Shown: positions 17,385-26,389, counted from the stretch's first letter. The stretch is DNA of 64,000 nucleotides from Desulfoluna limicola (GCF_021654575.1 NZ_AP024488.1:1116001-1180000), one strand, 5' to 3'. Made by a program: numbers and translations. The notes: generated from the letters alone by a model not told the origin.

Positions 17385-18044
17385 ATGTTTGACACCGTGG
17401 TTGTTCTCTCCGGCGGCATGGACTCCGCCGTTCTCCTGGCCGATTGTGTTGATAAAGGCCAGACATGCGTGGCCATCAGCTTTGACTACGGCTCCAAGCA
17501 CAACGCCTGTGAGCTTCCCATGGCGAAAGCCTTATGTGACACCCTGGGCGTGACCCATACCCTGGTGCCGCTCCCCTTTATCAACGATCTCTTCGACTCC
17601 AGCCTGCTTCAGTCCGGCGACGAGGTGCCCGACGGCGCCTACGACTCCGAGAACATGAAGAGCACGGTGGTCCCTTTCCGTAACGGCATCATGCTCTCCA
17701 TTGCTGCAGGCTACGCCGAGTCCGTGGGCGCCTCCCGGGTGGTCCTTGCCTCCCACGCCGGAGACCACGCGATCTACCCGGACTGCCGTCCCGAATTCAA
17801 CCAAGCCCTGGGACAGGCCATCAACCTCGGTACCGACGGTCAGGTGACCATCGCCTTCCCCTTTGCCCACCTCGACAAGCGGGACATCGGTGACCTGGGC
17901 CGCACCCTCGGCGTGGACTTTTCCGCCACCTGGACCTGCTACAAAGGCGGTCACGCCCACTGCGGCACCTGCGGCGCCTGCGACGAACGCAAATACGCCC
18001 TGCGCCACACCGACGGGCTGGATCCGACCACGTACTTGAAGTAA
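17385..18044 (+). CDS. queC: 7-cyano-7-deazaguanine (preQ0) synthase
   Basis: The 219-residue ATP-dependent enzyme converts 7-carboxy-7-deazaguanine and ammonia to preQ0. The PP-loop SGGMDSAVLLADC opens the protein. VPFRNGIMLSIAAGYAES is the family core. The C-terminal zinc site is CYKGGHAHCGTCGACDERK with four cysteines. It follows queE after 3 nt, with AAGGA placed inside the queE stop region. The following 300 bp hold two repeat copies before queF. Confidence 0.96.
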   Translation: MFDTVVVLSGGMDSAVLLADCVDKGQTCVAISFDYGSKHNACELPMAKALCDTLGVTHTLVPLPFINDLFDSSLLQSGDEVPDGAYDSENMKSTVVPFRNGIMLSIAAGYAESVGASRVVLASHAGDHAIYPDCRPEFNQALGQAINLGTDGQVTIAFPFAHLDKRDIGDLGRTLGVDFSATWTCYKGGHAHCGTCGACDERKYALRHTDGLDPTTYLK

Positions 18045-18064
18045 ATTATAGGGACGAAAAGCAT

Positions 18065-18112
18065 GCCTCCGGCGGGCAGGGGATGATCCCCTGCACCCCA
18101 GGTGGCGAATGC
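18065..18112 (-). repeat. Short inverted repeat module after queC
   Basis: GCCTCCGGCGG is followed by hairpin GCAGGGGAT-GATCCCCTGC (18076-18094) and CACCCCAGGTGGCGAATGCT. It matches 39072-39118 after ansA almost base for base. Confidence 0.75.
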
Positions 18113-18243
18113 TCTAAACCGTGCGAAGGGTGCTTCGTAAGTTTTGCCAAAAGTCCCCGGGGATGCGAAGGCGACGAGAGTCCGTTATAATCCCGAACCG
18201 TTCGATTTATCTGTGAAGTTTTTCTGATACATTCCGTTTAAAT

Positions 18244-18342
18244 GTGGTCCTGCAATGAAGGGGAGGAACGACCTTTCATTGCAGGACCACAACCGAAAAG
18301 TTTTTGATCAAACTTTTTGAAAAAAAGTTTGCCGCCGGAGGC
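18244..18342 (+). repeat. Hairpin repeat supplying the queF ribosome-binding site
   Basis: The hairpin at 18244-18290 has perfect 16-bp arms (GTGGTCCTGCAATGAA and its complement) around a loop containing GGAGGAACGA. AACCGAAAAGTTTTTGATC, an A-rich block and the terminal GCCGCCGGAGGC follow. The terminal GGAGG lies 4 nt before the first queF ATG. Confidence 0.8.
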
Positions 18343-18344
18343 GC

Positions 18345-19169
18345 ATGAATATGAGAACAGAGAACCCGTTGGGCGAAAAAGTCGGTTACACCTTTACCTA
18401 TGATCCGGCCCAGCTTTTTCCGGTGGAGAGGGCGCTTGGGCGAGGGGCCCTTGGGTTGGACGAAGGGGCCCTTCCTTTTTATGGTGAGGACATCTGGACG
18501 GCCTGGGAACTCTCGTGGCTGGACGGCAAGGGCAAGCCGGTGTCGGCGGTGGCGGAGATCCGGTTTCCGTCCACAAGTCGCTGCATCGTCGAGTCCAAGT
18601 CCCTGAAGCTCTACCTCAACTCCTTTAACATGAGTCGGTTCGAGTGCGCCGTAAAGGTGAGGGAGGCCATGGAGGCCGATCTGTCCAGGGTTGCGGAAGG
18701 GGAGGTGACGGTTGCCATTTTTGGGTGTGACGACACCGAGGTCCTTTCCGTGGAAAAGGCCGGCGGGACGTGCATCGACCACCACGAGGCCGAGGCCTAT
18801 GTGTATGACGTTGATGCCTCGCTGCTGAAGCACGGGGAGGGGGAGATGACTGAGGAGACCCTTTGTTCCCACATCCTGCGCACCAACTGCCCGGTGACCG
18901 GTCAGCCCGACTGGGCCACCGTGGAGATCACCTATTCCGGCAAAAAAATTGACGAGGCCGCTCTGTTTGCCTACCTCGTCTCCTTTCGGACCCACACGGG
19001 CTACCACGAAAACTGTGTGGAGACCCTTTACACGGATATCATGACGCGCCTGGCCCCGACATTTCTCACCGTGGTGGGACGCTTTACCCGACGGGGTGGC
19101 CTGGACATCAACCCCTGCCGGAGCAGTGCGCCAAAATCTTTTTCCAACAGGCGTCTTGTGCGCCAGTAG
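18345..19169 (+). CDS. queF: NADPH-dependent preQ0 reductase (QueF, long form)
   Basis: A 274-residue type II (two-module) QueF that reduces the nitrile of preQ0 to the aminomethyl of preQ1. Seen are the QueF motif ESKSLKLYLNSFN (NADPH site) in the first half and SHILRTNCPVTGQPDWATV with the nucleophilic Cys, plus HENCVE, in the second half. With queDEC it completes synthesis of preQ1. Two in-frame ATGs (18345 and 18351) are possible; the GGAGG that serves either comes from the end of the preceding repeat element. The C-terminal SFSNRRLVRQ tail looks non-conserved. Confidence 0.93.
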   Translation: MNMRTENPLGEKVGYTFTYDPAQLFPVERALGRGALGLDEGALPFYGEDIWTAWELSWLDGKGKPVSAVAEIRFPSTSRCIVESKSLKLYLNSFNMSRFECAVKVREAMEADLSRVAEGEVTVAIFGCDDTEVLSVEKAGGTCIDHHEAEAYVYDVDASLLKHGEGEMTEETLCSHILRTNCPVTGQPDWATVEITYSGKKIDEAALFAYLVSFRTHTGYHENCVETLYTDIMTRLAPTFLTVVGRFTRRGGLDINPCRSSAPKSFSNRRLVRQ

Positions 19170-19210
19170 GTTTCTTCTGGCACTCATAACGTTTGGTCTG
19201 CATTCAGCCA

Positions 19211-19430
19211 TGCCTTCTATGGTTAAAGCTCGGAAAAACATGCCTCCGGCGGCAAGGTGTGCCACCTTGAAAGCAGGTTGCGAATGCGCTTCGCCCCTCG
19301 TTCCTCGGAGGAAATCACATTCGTCTTTAGTTCGATGCTAAACTGGAATCATGTATAAAAACCTGTTTATCCAACTTTTCAAACGTTTGTCCCCCGGCAG
19401 GGCCGCCAGAGGCACCCGTTGAAGAGTTAC
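19211..19430 (-). repeat. Modular hairpin repeat, full length (220 bp), inverted
   Basis: From left: ATGCCTTCTATGGTTAAAG, GCCTCCGGCGG, hairpin CAAGGTG-TGC-CACCTTG, hairpin 19280-19323 with outer arms CGAATG/CATTCG around the reverse-strand loop CCGAGGAACGAGG, ACCTGTTTATCCAACTTTTC, the GC palindrome, and the end CCGTTGAAGAGTTAC. It is a close relative of 60961-61168. Confidence 0.85.
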
Positions 19431-19443
19431 ACAGAGTGTTGAT

Positions 19444-19486
19444 AAAAAAAAGGCACCCACCGGAGCATTTCCGGGGGTGCCTTTTT
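19444..19486 (-). terminator. Intrinsic terminator of the 881-residue secreted protein gene
   Basis: AGGCACCC and CCGGA pair with TCCGG and GGGTGCCT across a short loop, with an A-run on the left and TTTTT on the right (works on both strands). It lies 21 bp beyond the stop at 19508. Confidence 0.8.
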
Positions 19487-19507
19487 GGTTCTGCGGCGGG
19501 CATCGTG

Positions 19508-22153
19508 TCACCCGTCAGAGCCCGACCCGATAAAACAGCCGCTGGCGCCACCCAGGCTGTTGTCTCCGGCGTTCTTGCCCTTGATGGCAAGGGCCTCCTC
19601 CTTTTGCATGTGGAGTGTGGAGCCGTCTTTGAGGGTGACCTGCATGCCGATGTCGTAGGTTCCGAGGTCAGAGACAGTGACTTCGGCGGCGCCGGTCTCG
19701 CTTTCCACGGCGGCCTTGGTTTCGTAGCCTGTTGAGACTTCTCGGAAGACGTGCCACTCCCACTTGATGATATCAAGGCTTGCATCGGACGTGTCGTTGA
19801 ACGCGACGGTTGTCTGGAGTTTGGCTTCCGTCGGGGAGTGGTCAAAGTTCAGGGCGTTCGGATCAACAATGCGCACGGTTGTGCTGGCGGTTTCCGTGGT
19901 AATGCCGGGAAGCGTTGTCTCGTTGGCGTGCTCCTCGAGTTTCCATACCATTTCCGGCGTGGTCAGCTCCAACTCTTTGACGAGCCTGTCTGAGGTGTCA
20001 TCCCCATGTATTGTCCGGGTATTGAAAATGGCATTCGCAATATCTCGTGATGTGGTTATGCCGCTGTCGATGGTGACCGTGATGCGTTCAGACCCGTTGG
20101 ACTCCGCGTATGCAGACGCTACGTAGTTCTCTCCTCCCTCCAGGATGACTGTATTCTCCATGGTGGCCATGTCCCAAATGTCATCCTGGGTCACGGTGGC
20201 GGTGCCACTGAGGGCGGCCTCAGAGATTGGTTCCTGATCATTCAGGTGGGTGATGAGTTCGCCTAGTGATGTGACGCCACTGTGGATGGAGACATAAAGG
20301 GTACTTCCCATAAAGACGGAGCTGATTTCCGATGCCTCAGGCTCGTTGCCGAGAGTGATACAGATATTGCCCCTGGCTCCCGGCTTTGCGGTGATCTTAA
20401 TGCTGTTTCCGAGGGTTCCCTGGGCTGCGGATGAGAGGTCTGTGGCGCCTGCGTCCACAATGCTTATGGTGGGGCCTTTTGTTTCGGTACGTCTCCCCAT
20501 GATTTTGATGGCTCCGCCCAGGAATGCGATATTTTCCCGGTAGACGGTAAGGTTCGGTTCGAAGGTCCCCTCATCTTTATAGTTGTGGACGGCAAGGTAG
20601 TCGCTGTCTCCACGGGTGGCCTCGTTGATGTAGAGGTCCTCGTCTTCGCGGCCTCCCGTGAGAAAGGCGCTGTCATACTCTTTCCCGGAAATGACCCAGG
20701 GGCTTTCGCCATGGCGCACATAGACGTCGGACACAGCGGTGCTGTTTTCAAGCAGCTCTTTAAGGGCATTTTGTGTGGTGTGGCCGGACTGGATGTAGGC
20801 GGTGACAGTGTCGTTGGTGATGTCGACATGGGGGGGGCACCCGTTGCAGTGGGCGATGCGCAGCTCCCTGTTGCTCTCTTCTCCCCCTTCGCCGGTGATG
20901 TAAAGGGCGGTGCTGACACCACTTGCGGTGTGCGAGTAGAGGGCGGCGTAGGACGGCACGGGGGCATGGTGGTTGCCGTTGTGAAAGCGCCACTCGCGTT
21001 TCCAGATGTCGCCCAGGGAAAAGTCGTAGAGGGTTACCTCGCTGGTCAGGGTGCCGTCCACCAGTGTTCCGATTGACGTGGGCGGGTCTGCAAGGATAAA
21101 GGCTGTATTGGGTGTTTGCTCGGTCATTCGGTAGAGTTCGCCACCATCGGTGGCACCGAGGAGGTCGTTGCCTGCCACGCTGAGGCAGTTGATGTGGCTC
21201 TGGGTGCCTACGAGCATCTCTTTCCAGATGTTCTGCTCTCTGTCCAGGTAGTAGGTTTTGCCGTAGCTTCCTGATGCCACGAGAAGGGCTCCATGTTTGG
21301 CGATGCAGTAGATGGGAGGGGTGTCATTCCGGTCGATGCCCATGGGTTCCCATCCGTTGGTTGCGTGGTACCGGAAGATGTAGCCGTATGTGGCCTGGCC
21401 GACAGCGTACAGCGTGCCGTCGTCATCGCCGTGAATCCCTCGGTAGTTCACGGCATACGCGCCGGTCTTCATGAAGGAGAGCACGCTCGAACTGCGGTTG
21501 AGCTTTAAGATGGTGTCGGATGAGCAGGCAAGGTAGGCATGGGTCGGATTTCCCCAGATGCCGTTGATGGTGGGCAGGCCGTTTGCCGTCCCGGCGAGGG
21601 GCCGGAAGGACGCCCCGTCGTAGGAGAGGAGAACGCCTGTGGGAGCTTCGTTGTTGCCGGAAAGCTTTTTGCCCCCTGCAAAGTAGATGACGCTATCGTC
21701 ATCAGCCCAGATACCCACGAAAGAGGAGGCAAAGAACTGAGATTCCGGCTCATACCCTGTGTTCAGCTCTTCCCAGGTTGAGCCATTGTAGCGAAAAATG
21801 ACGCCATGGCGACTCTGGGTGTCGTCGGTGTTTATCTGGCCGTCACCGTTTGTGTCGAAACGCGGTGGGCCGGGGCGGTAGCCTGCTGCATACACAGCGC
21901 CTGAGGGGGTGCCATGGACGGCGAACAGGTGGGCGCCCTCCAATGCCGCACCGGTGATGCCTGTCCAGGCGCTATCTTTGTGGCGAAAGGCAACTCCGTT
22001 ATCTCCCACGGCATACGAGACGGTGTCATCCGACCAGCATCCCCTGAGGGCAGAGGTGTTTCCGTCCGGGCGTTCATAGTTCCAGATCCCGAAAGCGGTG
22101 GAGGCATGAACACAGATAAAAAAAACGATGAACAGGGCCAGGCGTTTATGCAC
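19508..22153 (-). CDS. Large secreted protein with WD/kelch-like propeller and repeated adhesin-like segments
   Basis: An 881-residue protein with a signal peptide (1-21, hydrophobic, cleaved after AFG). Residues 25-340 hold recurring blades of the kind YAVGDNG, YAAGYRPG, GIWADDDSVIYFAGG, GIHGDDDGTLYAVGQ and SVAGNDLLGATDGG, typical of a beta-propeller or photosystem-assembly-like fold. Residues 100-111 (DTNGDGQINTDD) form a dockerin/EF-hand-type calcium loop inserted in the propeller. Residues about 450-760 contain two or three segments of the type GNSIKIT...STLYVSIHSGVTSLGELI and ERITVTIDSGITTSRDIANAI. The C-terminus ends SGCFIGSGSDG, resembling the GCFI tails of exported proteins but lacking a following membrane helix. 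The start is GTG 22153 with GGAG 8 nt upstream. The function is unknown; extracellular binding is inferred. Confidence 0.8.
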   Translation of the reverse strand: MHKRLALFIVFFICVHASTAFGIWNYERPDGNTSALRGCWSDDTVSYAVGDNGVAFRHKDSAWTGITGAALEGAHLFAVHGTPSGAVYAAGYRPGPPRFDTNGDGQINTDDTQSRHGVIFRYNGSTWEELNTGYEPESQFFASSFVGIWADDDSVIYFAGGKKLSGNNEAPTGVLLSYDGASFRPLAGTANGLPTINGIWGNPTHAYLACSSDTILKLNRSSSVLSFMKTGAYAVNYRGIHGDDDGTLYAVGQATYGYIFRYHATNGWEPMGIDRNDTPPIYCIAKHGALLVASGSYGKTYYLDREQNIWKEMLVGTQSHINCLSVAGNDLLGATDGGELYRMTEQTPNTAFILADPPTSIGTLVDGTLTSEVTLYDFSLGDIWKREWRFHNGNHHAPVPSYAALYSHTASGVSTALYITGEGGEESNRELRIAHCNGCPPHVDITNDTVTAYIQSGHTTQNALKELLENSTAVSDVYVRHGESPWVISGKEYDSAFLTGGREDEDLYINEATRGDSDYLAVHNYKDEGTFEPNLTVYRENIAFLGGAIKIMGRRTETKGPTISIVDAGATDLSSAAQGTLGNSIKITAKPGARGNICITLGNEPEASEISSVFMGSTLYVSIHSGVTSLGELITHLNDQEPISEAALSGTATVTQDDIWDMATMENTVILEGGENYVASAYAESNGSERITVTIDSGITTSRDIANAIFNTRTIHGDDTSDRLVKELELTTPEMVWKLEEHANETTLPGITTETASTTVRIVDPNALNFDHSPTEAKLQTTVAFNDTSDASLDIIKWEWHVFREVSTGYETKAAVESETGAAEVTVSDLGTYDIGMQVTLKDGSTLHMQKEEALAIKGKNAGDNSLGGASGCFIGSGSDG

Positions 22154-22267
22154 AGATTTTCTCCTTATCCGAAAAAAGGTGTCACGGATGGTGTGAAGAA
22201 AATCAACTATATAACAATGTTTACCCCAATAAAAGTGGTTTTTTGAAGGAGGCTTGATCTTCCCCTG

Positions 22268-22888
22268 TTACGGCTCTTTGGCTTCCCTCTCCCGGGAAAC
22301 CAGGGTGTCATGGAAGGCTTTGGCCGTGATTCGTGCCACATGGTACAGGCTTTCCCGATGGGAGGAGGCATCGCTCGACGGGTAGTTTCGGAAGGTGATG
22401 ACATTGCCGAAGAGAGATGCGAAGAAGGCGTGGGAATAATAATTCACCGGGTGGGATTCCCCGGCCCGTGTCAGCGCCCTGTCAAGCATGTCGAGAAAGA
22501 GGACTTGAATTACGTTGAACTTGCGCAGGGTGTCCGGGTTTTTCTCGCCTTTGATCATGAAGTGACTCATCATCTGGAAAATATCCTCGTTGTCGACGAG
22601 AAAATTGACGATGTCGATGGCGATGCCTTCCAGGTCGCGACGGGTTTCCCAGAGTCGCGATTTAATCTGGTTGATGTCGTTGGTGAGAACCTCTACGAAA
22701 AGGTCATCCTGACTGGGGAAGTATTGGTAGAGGGATGCAACGGAAATGCCGGCTTCGGCTGCGATATCCCGCATGCCGATTTCATGAAAGGATTTCTGAC
22801 TGAAGAGCGATTTCGCAGCCTGGATGATGAGTTGCCGACGCACTTCACGCTCATTCTCCTTGAGTTGCTTCAGAACGGACTTCGCCAT
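22268..22888 (-). CDS. TetR/AcrR family transcriptional regulator
   Basis: A 206-residue protein with the TetR helix-turn-helix at about 15-60 (QLIIQAAKSLFSQKSFHE, MRDIAAEAGISVASLYQYFPSQDDL) and an all-helical ligand-binding C-terminal part. ATG 22888 is preferred because the protein then starts MAKSVLKQLKENEREVRR, normal for the family, with AGGAG about 10 nt upstream. Its target is not evident. It lies downstream of, and co-directional with, nothing obvious, and the next rightward gene is a PhaR-like regulator. Confidence 0.88.
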   Translation of the reverse strand: MAKSVLKQLKENEREVRRQLIIQAAKSLFSQKSFHEIGMRDIAAEAGISVASLYQYFPSQDDLFVEVLTNDINQIKSRLWETRRDLEGIAIDIVNFLVDNEDIFQMMSHFMIKGEKNPDTLRKFNVIQVLFLDMLDRALTRAGESHPVNYYSHAFFASLFGNVITFRNYPSSDASSHRESLYHVARITAKAFHDTLVSREREAKEP

Positions 22889-23167
22889 GGTATAGGTTCT
22901 CCTGTGCGGGGTTCTCCGGGGTGTCGCAGGGGACACCGGCTGACCTTTGTCAGTTGAGCAGGGGGGATCGGTTTGTTTGCTAATATAGGATGTTTAATGG
23001 CAGGTAAAAATAAAATCTGTCCATATGCATGACGTATTCGCTGTATTTAATGCTTATTATCAATAGAAAAAAGGGGGAAGGATGTCAATTGCATTCCTTG
23101 CTGTGCTGGCATATAGTTCAACTAGTGACCGTATCTATTTTGACTGATGACCCAACGGGGGAAGACA

Positions 23168-23635
23168 ATGGCAGATGAGACTGTGGTGGTGAAAAAGTAC
23201 AGCAACCGGCGACTCTACGATACATCCGCGAGCGCTTACATCACATTGGATCAACTTGCTGAGATCATCCGAAGTGGACGGGATGTCAGGGTTGTGGAGG
23301 CCGGGTCCGGGGATGACGTGACGGCGTACATTCTCACGCAGATCCTTGTAGAGGATGCCAAGAAGAAGAAATTCCTTCTGCCCGTTCACCTGCTTCACCT
23401 GATGCTAAGGTACGGTGACAACTTGATGGGTGATTTTTTTGACATGCATCTGTCACAGACCATCGACAGCTATGTGAGACAGCGAAAAGCCTTTGATGAT
23501 CAGTTTAAGAAGGTGCTGCATTTCGGGACGGAGTTTACCGAGATGGCACGGCGATCGGTTGACGACCTGGCCAAATCATCTCCCTTTCCTTTTTTCCATA
23601 CCGGAGGCAAGGAGACCGACAAGAAAAAAGAGTAG
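23168..23635 (+). CDS. PhaR-like polyhydroxyalkanoate accumulation regulator
   Basis: A 155-residue protein. Residues 8-65 match the PHB/PHA accumulation regulator DNA-binding domain: VKKYSNRRLYDTSASAYITLD and LTQILVEDAKKKKFLLP. In PHA producers this family represses phasin and PHA genes and binds polymer granules. Here the C-terminal half is shorter and ends in a charged tail. No PHA synthase or phasin is in the window, so the actual target is unknown. ATG 23168 begins MADETVVVKKYSN after GGGGGAAG; ATG 23147, seven codons upstream, is possible. Confidence 0.85.
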   Translation: MADETVVVKKYSNRRLYDTSASAYITLDQLAEIIRSGRDVRVVEAGSGDDVTAYILTQILVEDAKKKKFLLPVHLLHLMLRYGDNLMGDFFDMHLSQTIDSYVRQRKAFDDQFKKVLHFGTEFTEMARRSVDDLAKSSPFPFFHTGGKETDKKKE

Positions 23636-23642
23636 GGTTGTT

Positions 23643-24242
23643 TTACAGGAACCTGTTTTTAATCTTTGCGATGACCCCCTTGAACCCATCGGGGGTAACA
23701 CGGGCGGATTTCAATGGGGCTGTCTGTTCCTGAACACCCTCAAGGACCTCCCTCATGGAGGTGGCAAGGTCGACTCTCTTTTCATCGATGGCGGTGGACC
23801 CCTTCTCCGGGTTGACCCGGAAGGTGACATAAAGTGCCTCCACCTGGCTTTGGAACCGGTTGAGCTGACCGGAGAGTTTCTGTACCCCTTTTTCCCACCG
23901 CTTGATTTCTGATGAGGCGATTTTTTCCTGCCTCGGGTAATTTTTCTTCACGCCTTTGATGCGATCGATTTCGTCTTCCATGAGGGCGAGTTCTGAGTTT
24001 GCGTTTACCATGTGGAAGTACACATCGGGAACCTTGGCCCAGGCAAACCGAAGGACGGCATCGTCCAGGTCAACGTAAGCAAGGTCTTTTTTGGGATAGC
24101 CGGATTGAAAGTAGGTGGTGTACGTATACCAGCCTCCGGCTGCAAGGGTCGCAAGAAGAATCAGTGCCACAAAGAGCAGGGGAACCTTGCGGCTCTTTTT
24201 CGGCGCGATGCTTTCTGTCTTGTCTTTCTTCTTTTTTCCCAT
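23643..24242 (-). CDS. Single-pass membrane protein of unknown function
   Basis: A 199-residue protein with a Lys-rich N-terminus (MGKKKKDKTESIAPKKSRK), one membrane helix (about 20-40) and a periplasmic part with a coiled-coil-prone region (MEDEIDRIKGVKKNY..EKIASSEIKRWEKGVQKLSGQLNR). No recognised domain. ATG 24242 gives a normal inside-positive membrane anchor; the longer frame to 24344 is not supported. It converges on the PhaR-like gene with 7 bp between stops. Confidence 0.7.
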   Translation of the reverse strand: MGKKKKDKTESIAPKKSRKVPLLFVALILLATLAAGGWYTYTTYFQSGYPKKDLAYVDLDDAVLRFAWAKVPDVYFHMVNANSELALMEDEIDRIKGVKKNYPRQEKIASSEIKRWEKGVQKLSGQLNRFQSQVEALYVTFRVNPEKGSTAIDEKRVDLATSMREVLEGVQEQTAPLKSARVTPDGFKGVIAKIKNRFL

Positions 24243-24464
24243 GCCCTGTGATACCCTTTCCGGCCGTTGATGGTCGTGTGCAACAAAACCCTTCTTATCA
24301 TCTCGGATGGATAAAGGGCCAGCTTTAGCCCGGATATTTTTCAAGAAGATGGGGCGGGTGATGAATATTATGCAATTCCATGGGGTTGGGTGTGCACATG
24401 TCTCGAAAGGTTTCTGTTTGCCTCATGCCTCGCAACCGAATTATCACAATGGAGAAACGGTTTT

Positions 24465-24761
24465 ATGCCACAGGCTCATGACGCCTCGGTAAACCCGGGA
24501 GATTACGGGTTGCCGTCTCGAACACAATTGGTGTGGGTGGAGGAGGGCCATTTGGCCATTCGGGTGGATCGCAAATCCCGAATTATCATGAAAGACGGGC
24601 GTGGGCTGCTGGAGAAAGCCGCATGCATCAGGGAGACGAACAGTGCCTTGCGCGTGAGCTTGAAGACCTCGGCACCGGTTTGCGGCAAGACCCGAGCGTT
24701 TCTGGAGGAGCATGGTGTGGCTGTTCTTCCCCTTACGGCGCGAGGTGACGTGGGCGGGTAA
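24465..24761 (+). CDS. Small hypothetical protein
   Basis: A 98-residue frame starting MPQAHDASVNPGDYG, preceded by GGAG 10 nt upstream. The composition is protein-like (RTQLVWVEEGHLAIRVDRKSR, then LRVSLKTSAPVCGKTRAFLEEHGVAVLP). I do not recognise a family. A longer frame begins at 24390 but that part looks non-coding. An AT-rich palindrome follows at 24789. Confidence 0.5.
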   Translation: MPQAHDASVNPGDYGLPSRTQLVWVEEGHLAIRVDRKSRIIMKDGRGLLEKAACIRETNSALRVSLKTSAPVCGKTRAFLEEHGVAVLPLTARGDVGG

Positions 24762-24788
24762 TACAGAAATTATGATGGTATAAAAAGT

Positions 24789-24807
24789 ATTAATAAAATT
24801 TATTAAT
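24789..24807. promoter_or_regulatory. 19-bp AT-rich palindrome
   Basis: ATTAATAAA-A-TTTATTAAT is perfectly symmetric. It could be a repressor site or part of a terminator for the preceding small gene. The rest of 24762-25314 has two further small palindromes: ACGTCA-CCTGA-TGACGT (24977-24993) and TGACGTGTCA (25014-25023), possibly one paired operator region for the gene at 25315. Confidence 0.3.
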
Positions 24808-25314
24808 GTCCAGACGGGCAATGCCTGAGCTCACATCATCCGCAGGCCCCGAACGACACCCCTCCTGACAGATTCGGGACCTCTCCACAGGCTGGGGAGC
24901 CATCCATGGTCAAAGGTTGCTGTGGTAGGGGTTCCGCAGTATACTGTTAGTGAAAGCTGCCGGATGTACCTGATTAACGTCACCTGATGACGTCAAAACA
25001 TGTCAGTTTTCCGTGACGTGTCATGGGCGTGCGGCCCTGTTCTTCTGAGTTAGCCCCTCATTTTTCTGTTTTTTCTTTTCTGATCGTCGTCTTGGCATAA
25101 TAATTGATTGTATATTGTTTGTGACTCCACCTGACGAGGCCCTTTACCTGGAGGGTTAACCCCAGTGCGACAGGACGCCGGTAACACACCGGTGGGTCCC
25201 CATCTCTTCTTCAGCTCAGTGCCCCTGACATTCCTTTGGTTCATGCAGATACCGGCTGTGCGGCCAGTGCAGCCGCAGGACACAAAGCAGCAAACCCGCT
25301 GGACGGGAGGGCAT

Positions 25315-25707
25315 ATGGATATTTTAGCCGAGAGCGTTGGTCGACATGTGAAGACTCAGTATTACCGAACCCTTGAACTGGCTGAACGAAAGCGACATGA
25401 ATTTGAGGCGCTTCAAACGCGTCTGGTGTCGATTCTCTATGACGTGGTAGATATCGATCTTTATCGAGAGATTGCCGAAGATGTGGTGGAATCCCTCGAC
25501 GATTTAACCGATGGCATCAACGAAGCGACGCTTCTGGATCGATACAGTATCGTGCTTCACCCTTCGGTCTGTTCCATTCAGGCGTTTCGCCCGGTGTGTC
25601 GGGAACTTCTGGAACTTGTGAACCGGGTTCTGTCGGTCAGGCGGGGCACCAAAGGGCAGCTTCGGATGGCTCGCATGCATACCATGGGCATTGAGGTTAT
25701 CAAATAA
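25315..25707 (+). CDS. Hypothetical helical protein
   Basis: A 130-residue, predominantly helical protein (MDILAESVGRHVKTQYYRTLE...LDDLTDGINEATLLDRYSIVLHPSVCSIQAFRPVCRELLELVNRVLS). ATG 25315 follows GGGAGG closely. The 50-codon upstream extension contains a hydrophobic stretch but reads through the probable regulatory region, so I reject it. No family recognised. Confidence 0.65.
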   Translation: MDILAESVGRHVKTQYYRTLELAERKRHEFEALQTRLVSILYDVVDIDLYREIAEDVVESLDDLTDGINEATLLDRYSIVLHPSVCSIQAFRPVCRELLELVNRVLSVRRGTKGQLRMARMHTMGIEVIK

Positions 25708-25892
25708 GTGCGAATGCCAGCGTTAGGCAGGTGTTCCCATGAAAGCATGTGGCCATCCGCGACACCGCTTTATGGCCGGTGGTTTTGGAAGGTGAGGCAT
25801 GGCGGGGCAGCCCCTGAAGACAACGGGCTGCATCAATGGGACGAAAAGGGCTTTGCATGGGTTGTGAGCCCCTGGCGATGAAAGGAAACGAG

Positions 25893-26366
25893 ATGAAGCT
25901 TTCGTTTGTAGTGGCAGTTGCAGAGAACGGGGTGATTGGCGATGGGGCAGATATTCCGTGGGTTATTCCAGGGGAGCTGTCCCTGTTCAAGGCGGTGACT
26001 TACCACCACAGCTTGCTGATGGGCCGAAAGACCTGGGAGGCCATTGGAAGGCCCCTGCCGGGGCGGGAAATGATTGTTCTCACCCGCAACGCCTCATACA
26101 AAGCCGAGGGATGCCGGGTCTGTACCACCCTTGAAGAGGCCCTTGAGATTGGGAGCAAAGGGGGGCGACGGATCATGGTGGCCGGAGGTGGTGAAATTTT
26201 CAGGCTGACCCTTCCCCTGGCCGACACCCTTCATATCTCCCACATTCACACGGACGTTCCCGGTGACGTCATCATGCCGGAGACCCCTGCCGAGTTTAAG
26301 CCGGTCTTTTCCCAGTACTACCCAGCCGACATTCCCTACACGTACACCATTTACCAGAAACGTTGA
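25893..26366 (+). CDS. folA: Dihydrofolate reductase
   Basis: The 157-residue length is typical. DHFR signatures are VVAVAENGVIGDGADIPWVI, LMGRKTWEAIGRPLPGREM, IVLTRN and IMVAGGGEIFRLTLPLADTLHISHI. It reduces dihydrofolate to tetrahydrofolate with NADPH. ATG 25893 follows AGGAAACGAG. No thyA is adjacent. A decayed repeat copy starts about 25 bp after the stop. Confidence 0.95.
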   Translation: MKLSFVVAVAENGVIGDGADIPWVIPGELSLFKAVTYHHSLLMGRKTWEAIGRPLPGREMIVLTRNASYKAEGCRVCTTLEEALEIGSKGGRRIMVAGGGEIFRLTLPLADTLHISHIHTDVPGDVIMPETPAEFKPVFSQYYPADIPYTYTIYQKR

Positions 26367-26389
26367 ATCAGTTGGGCGTGGGGGCACCT

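Noticed and set aside
16078..18344. preQ1 riboswitch before queD or queF
   Set aside because: I looked for the short H-type pseudoknot pattern with an A-rich tail next to the ribosome site and found only repeat hairpins.
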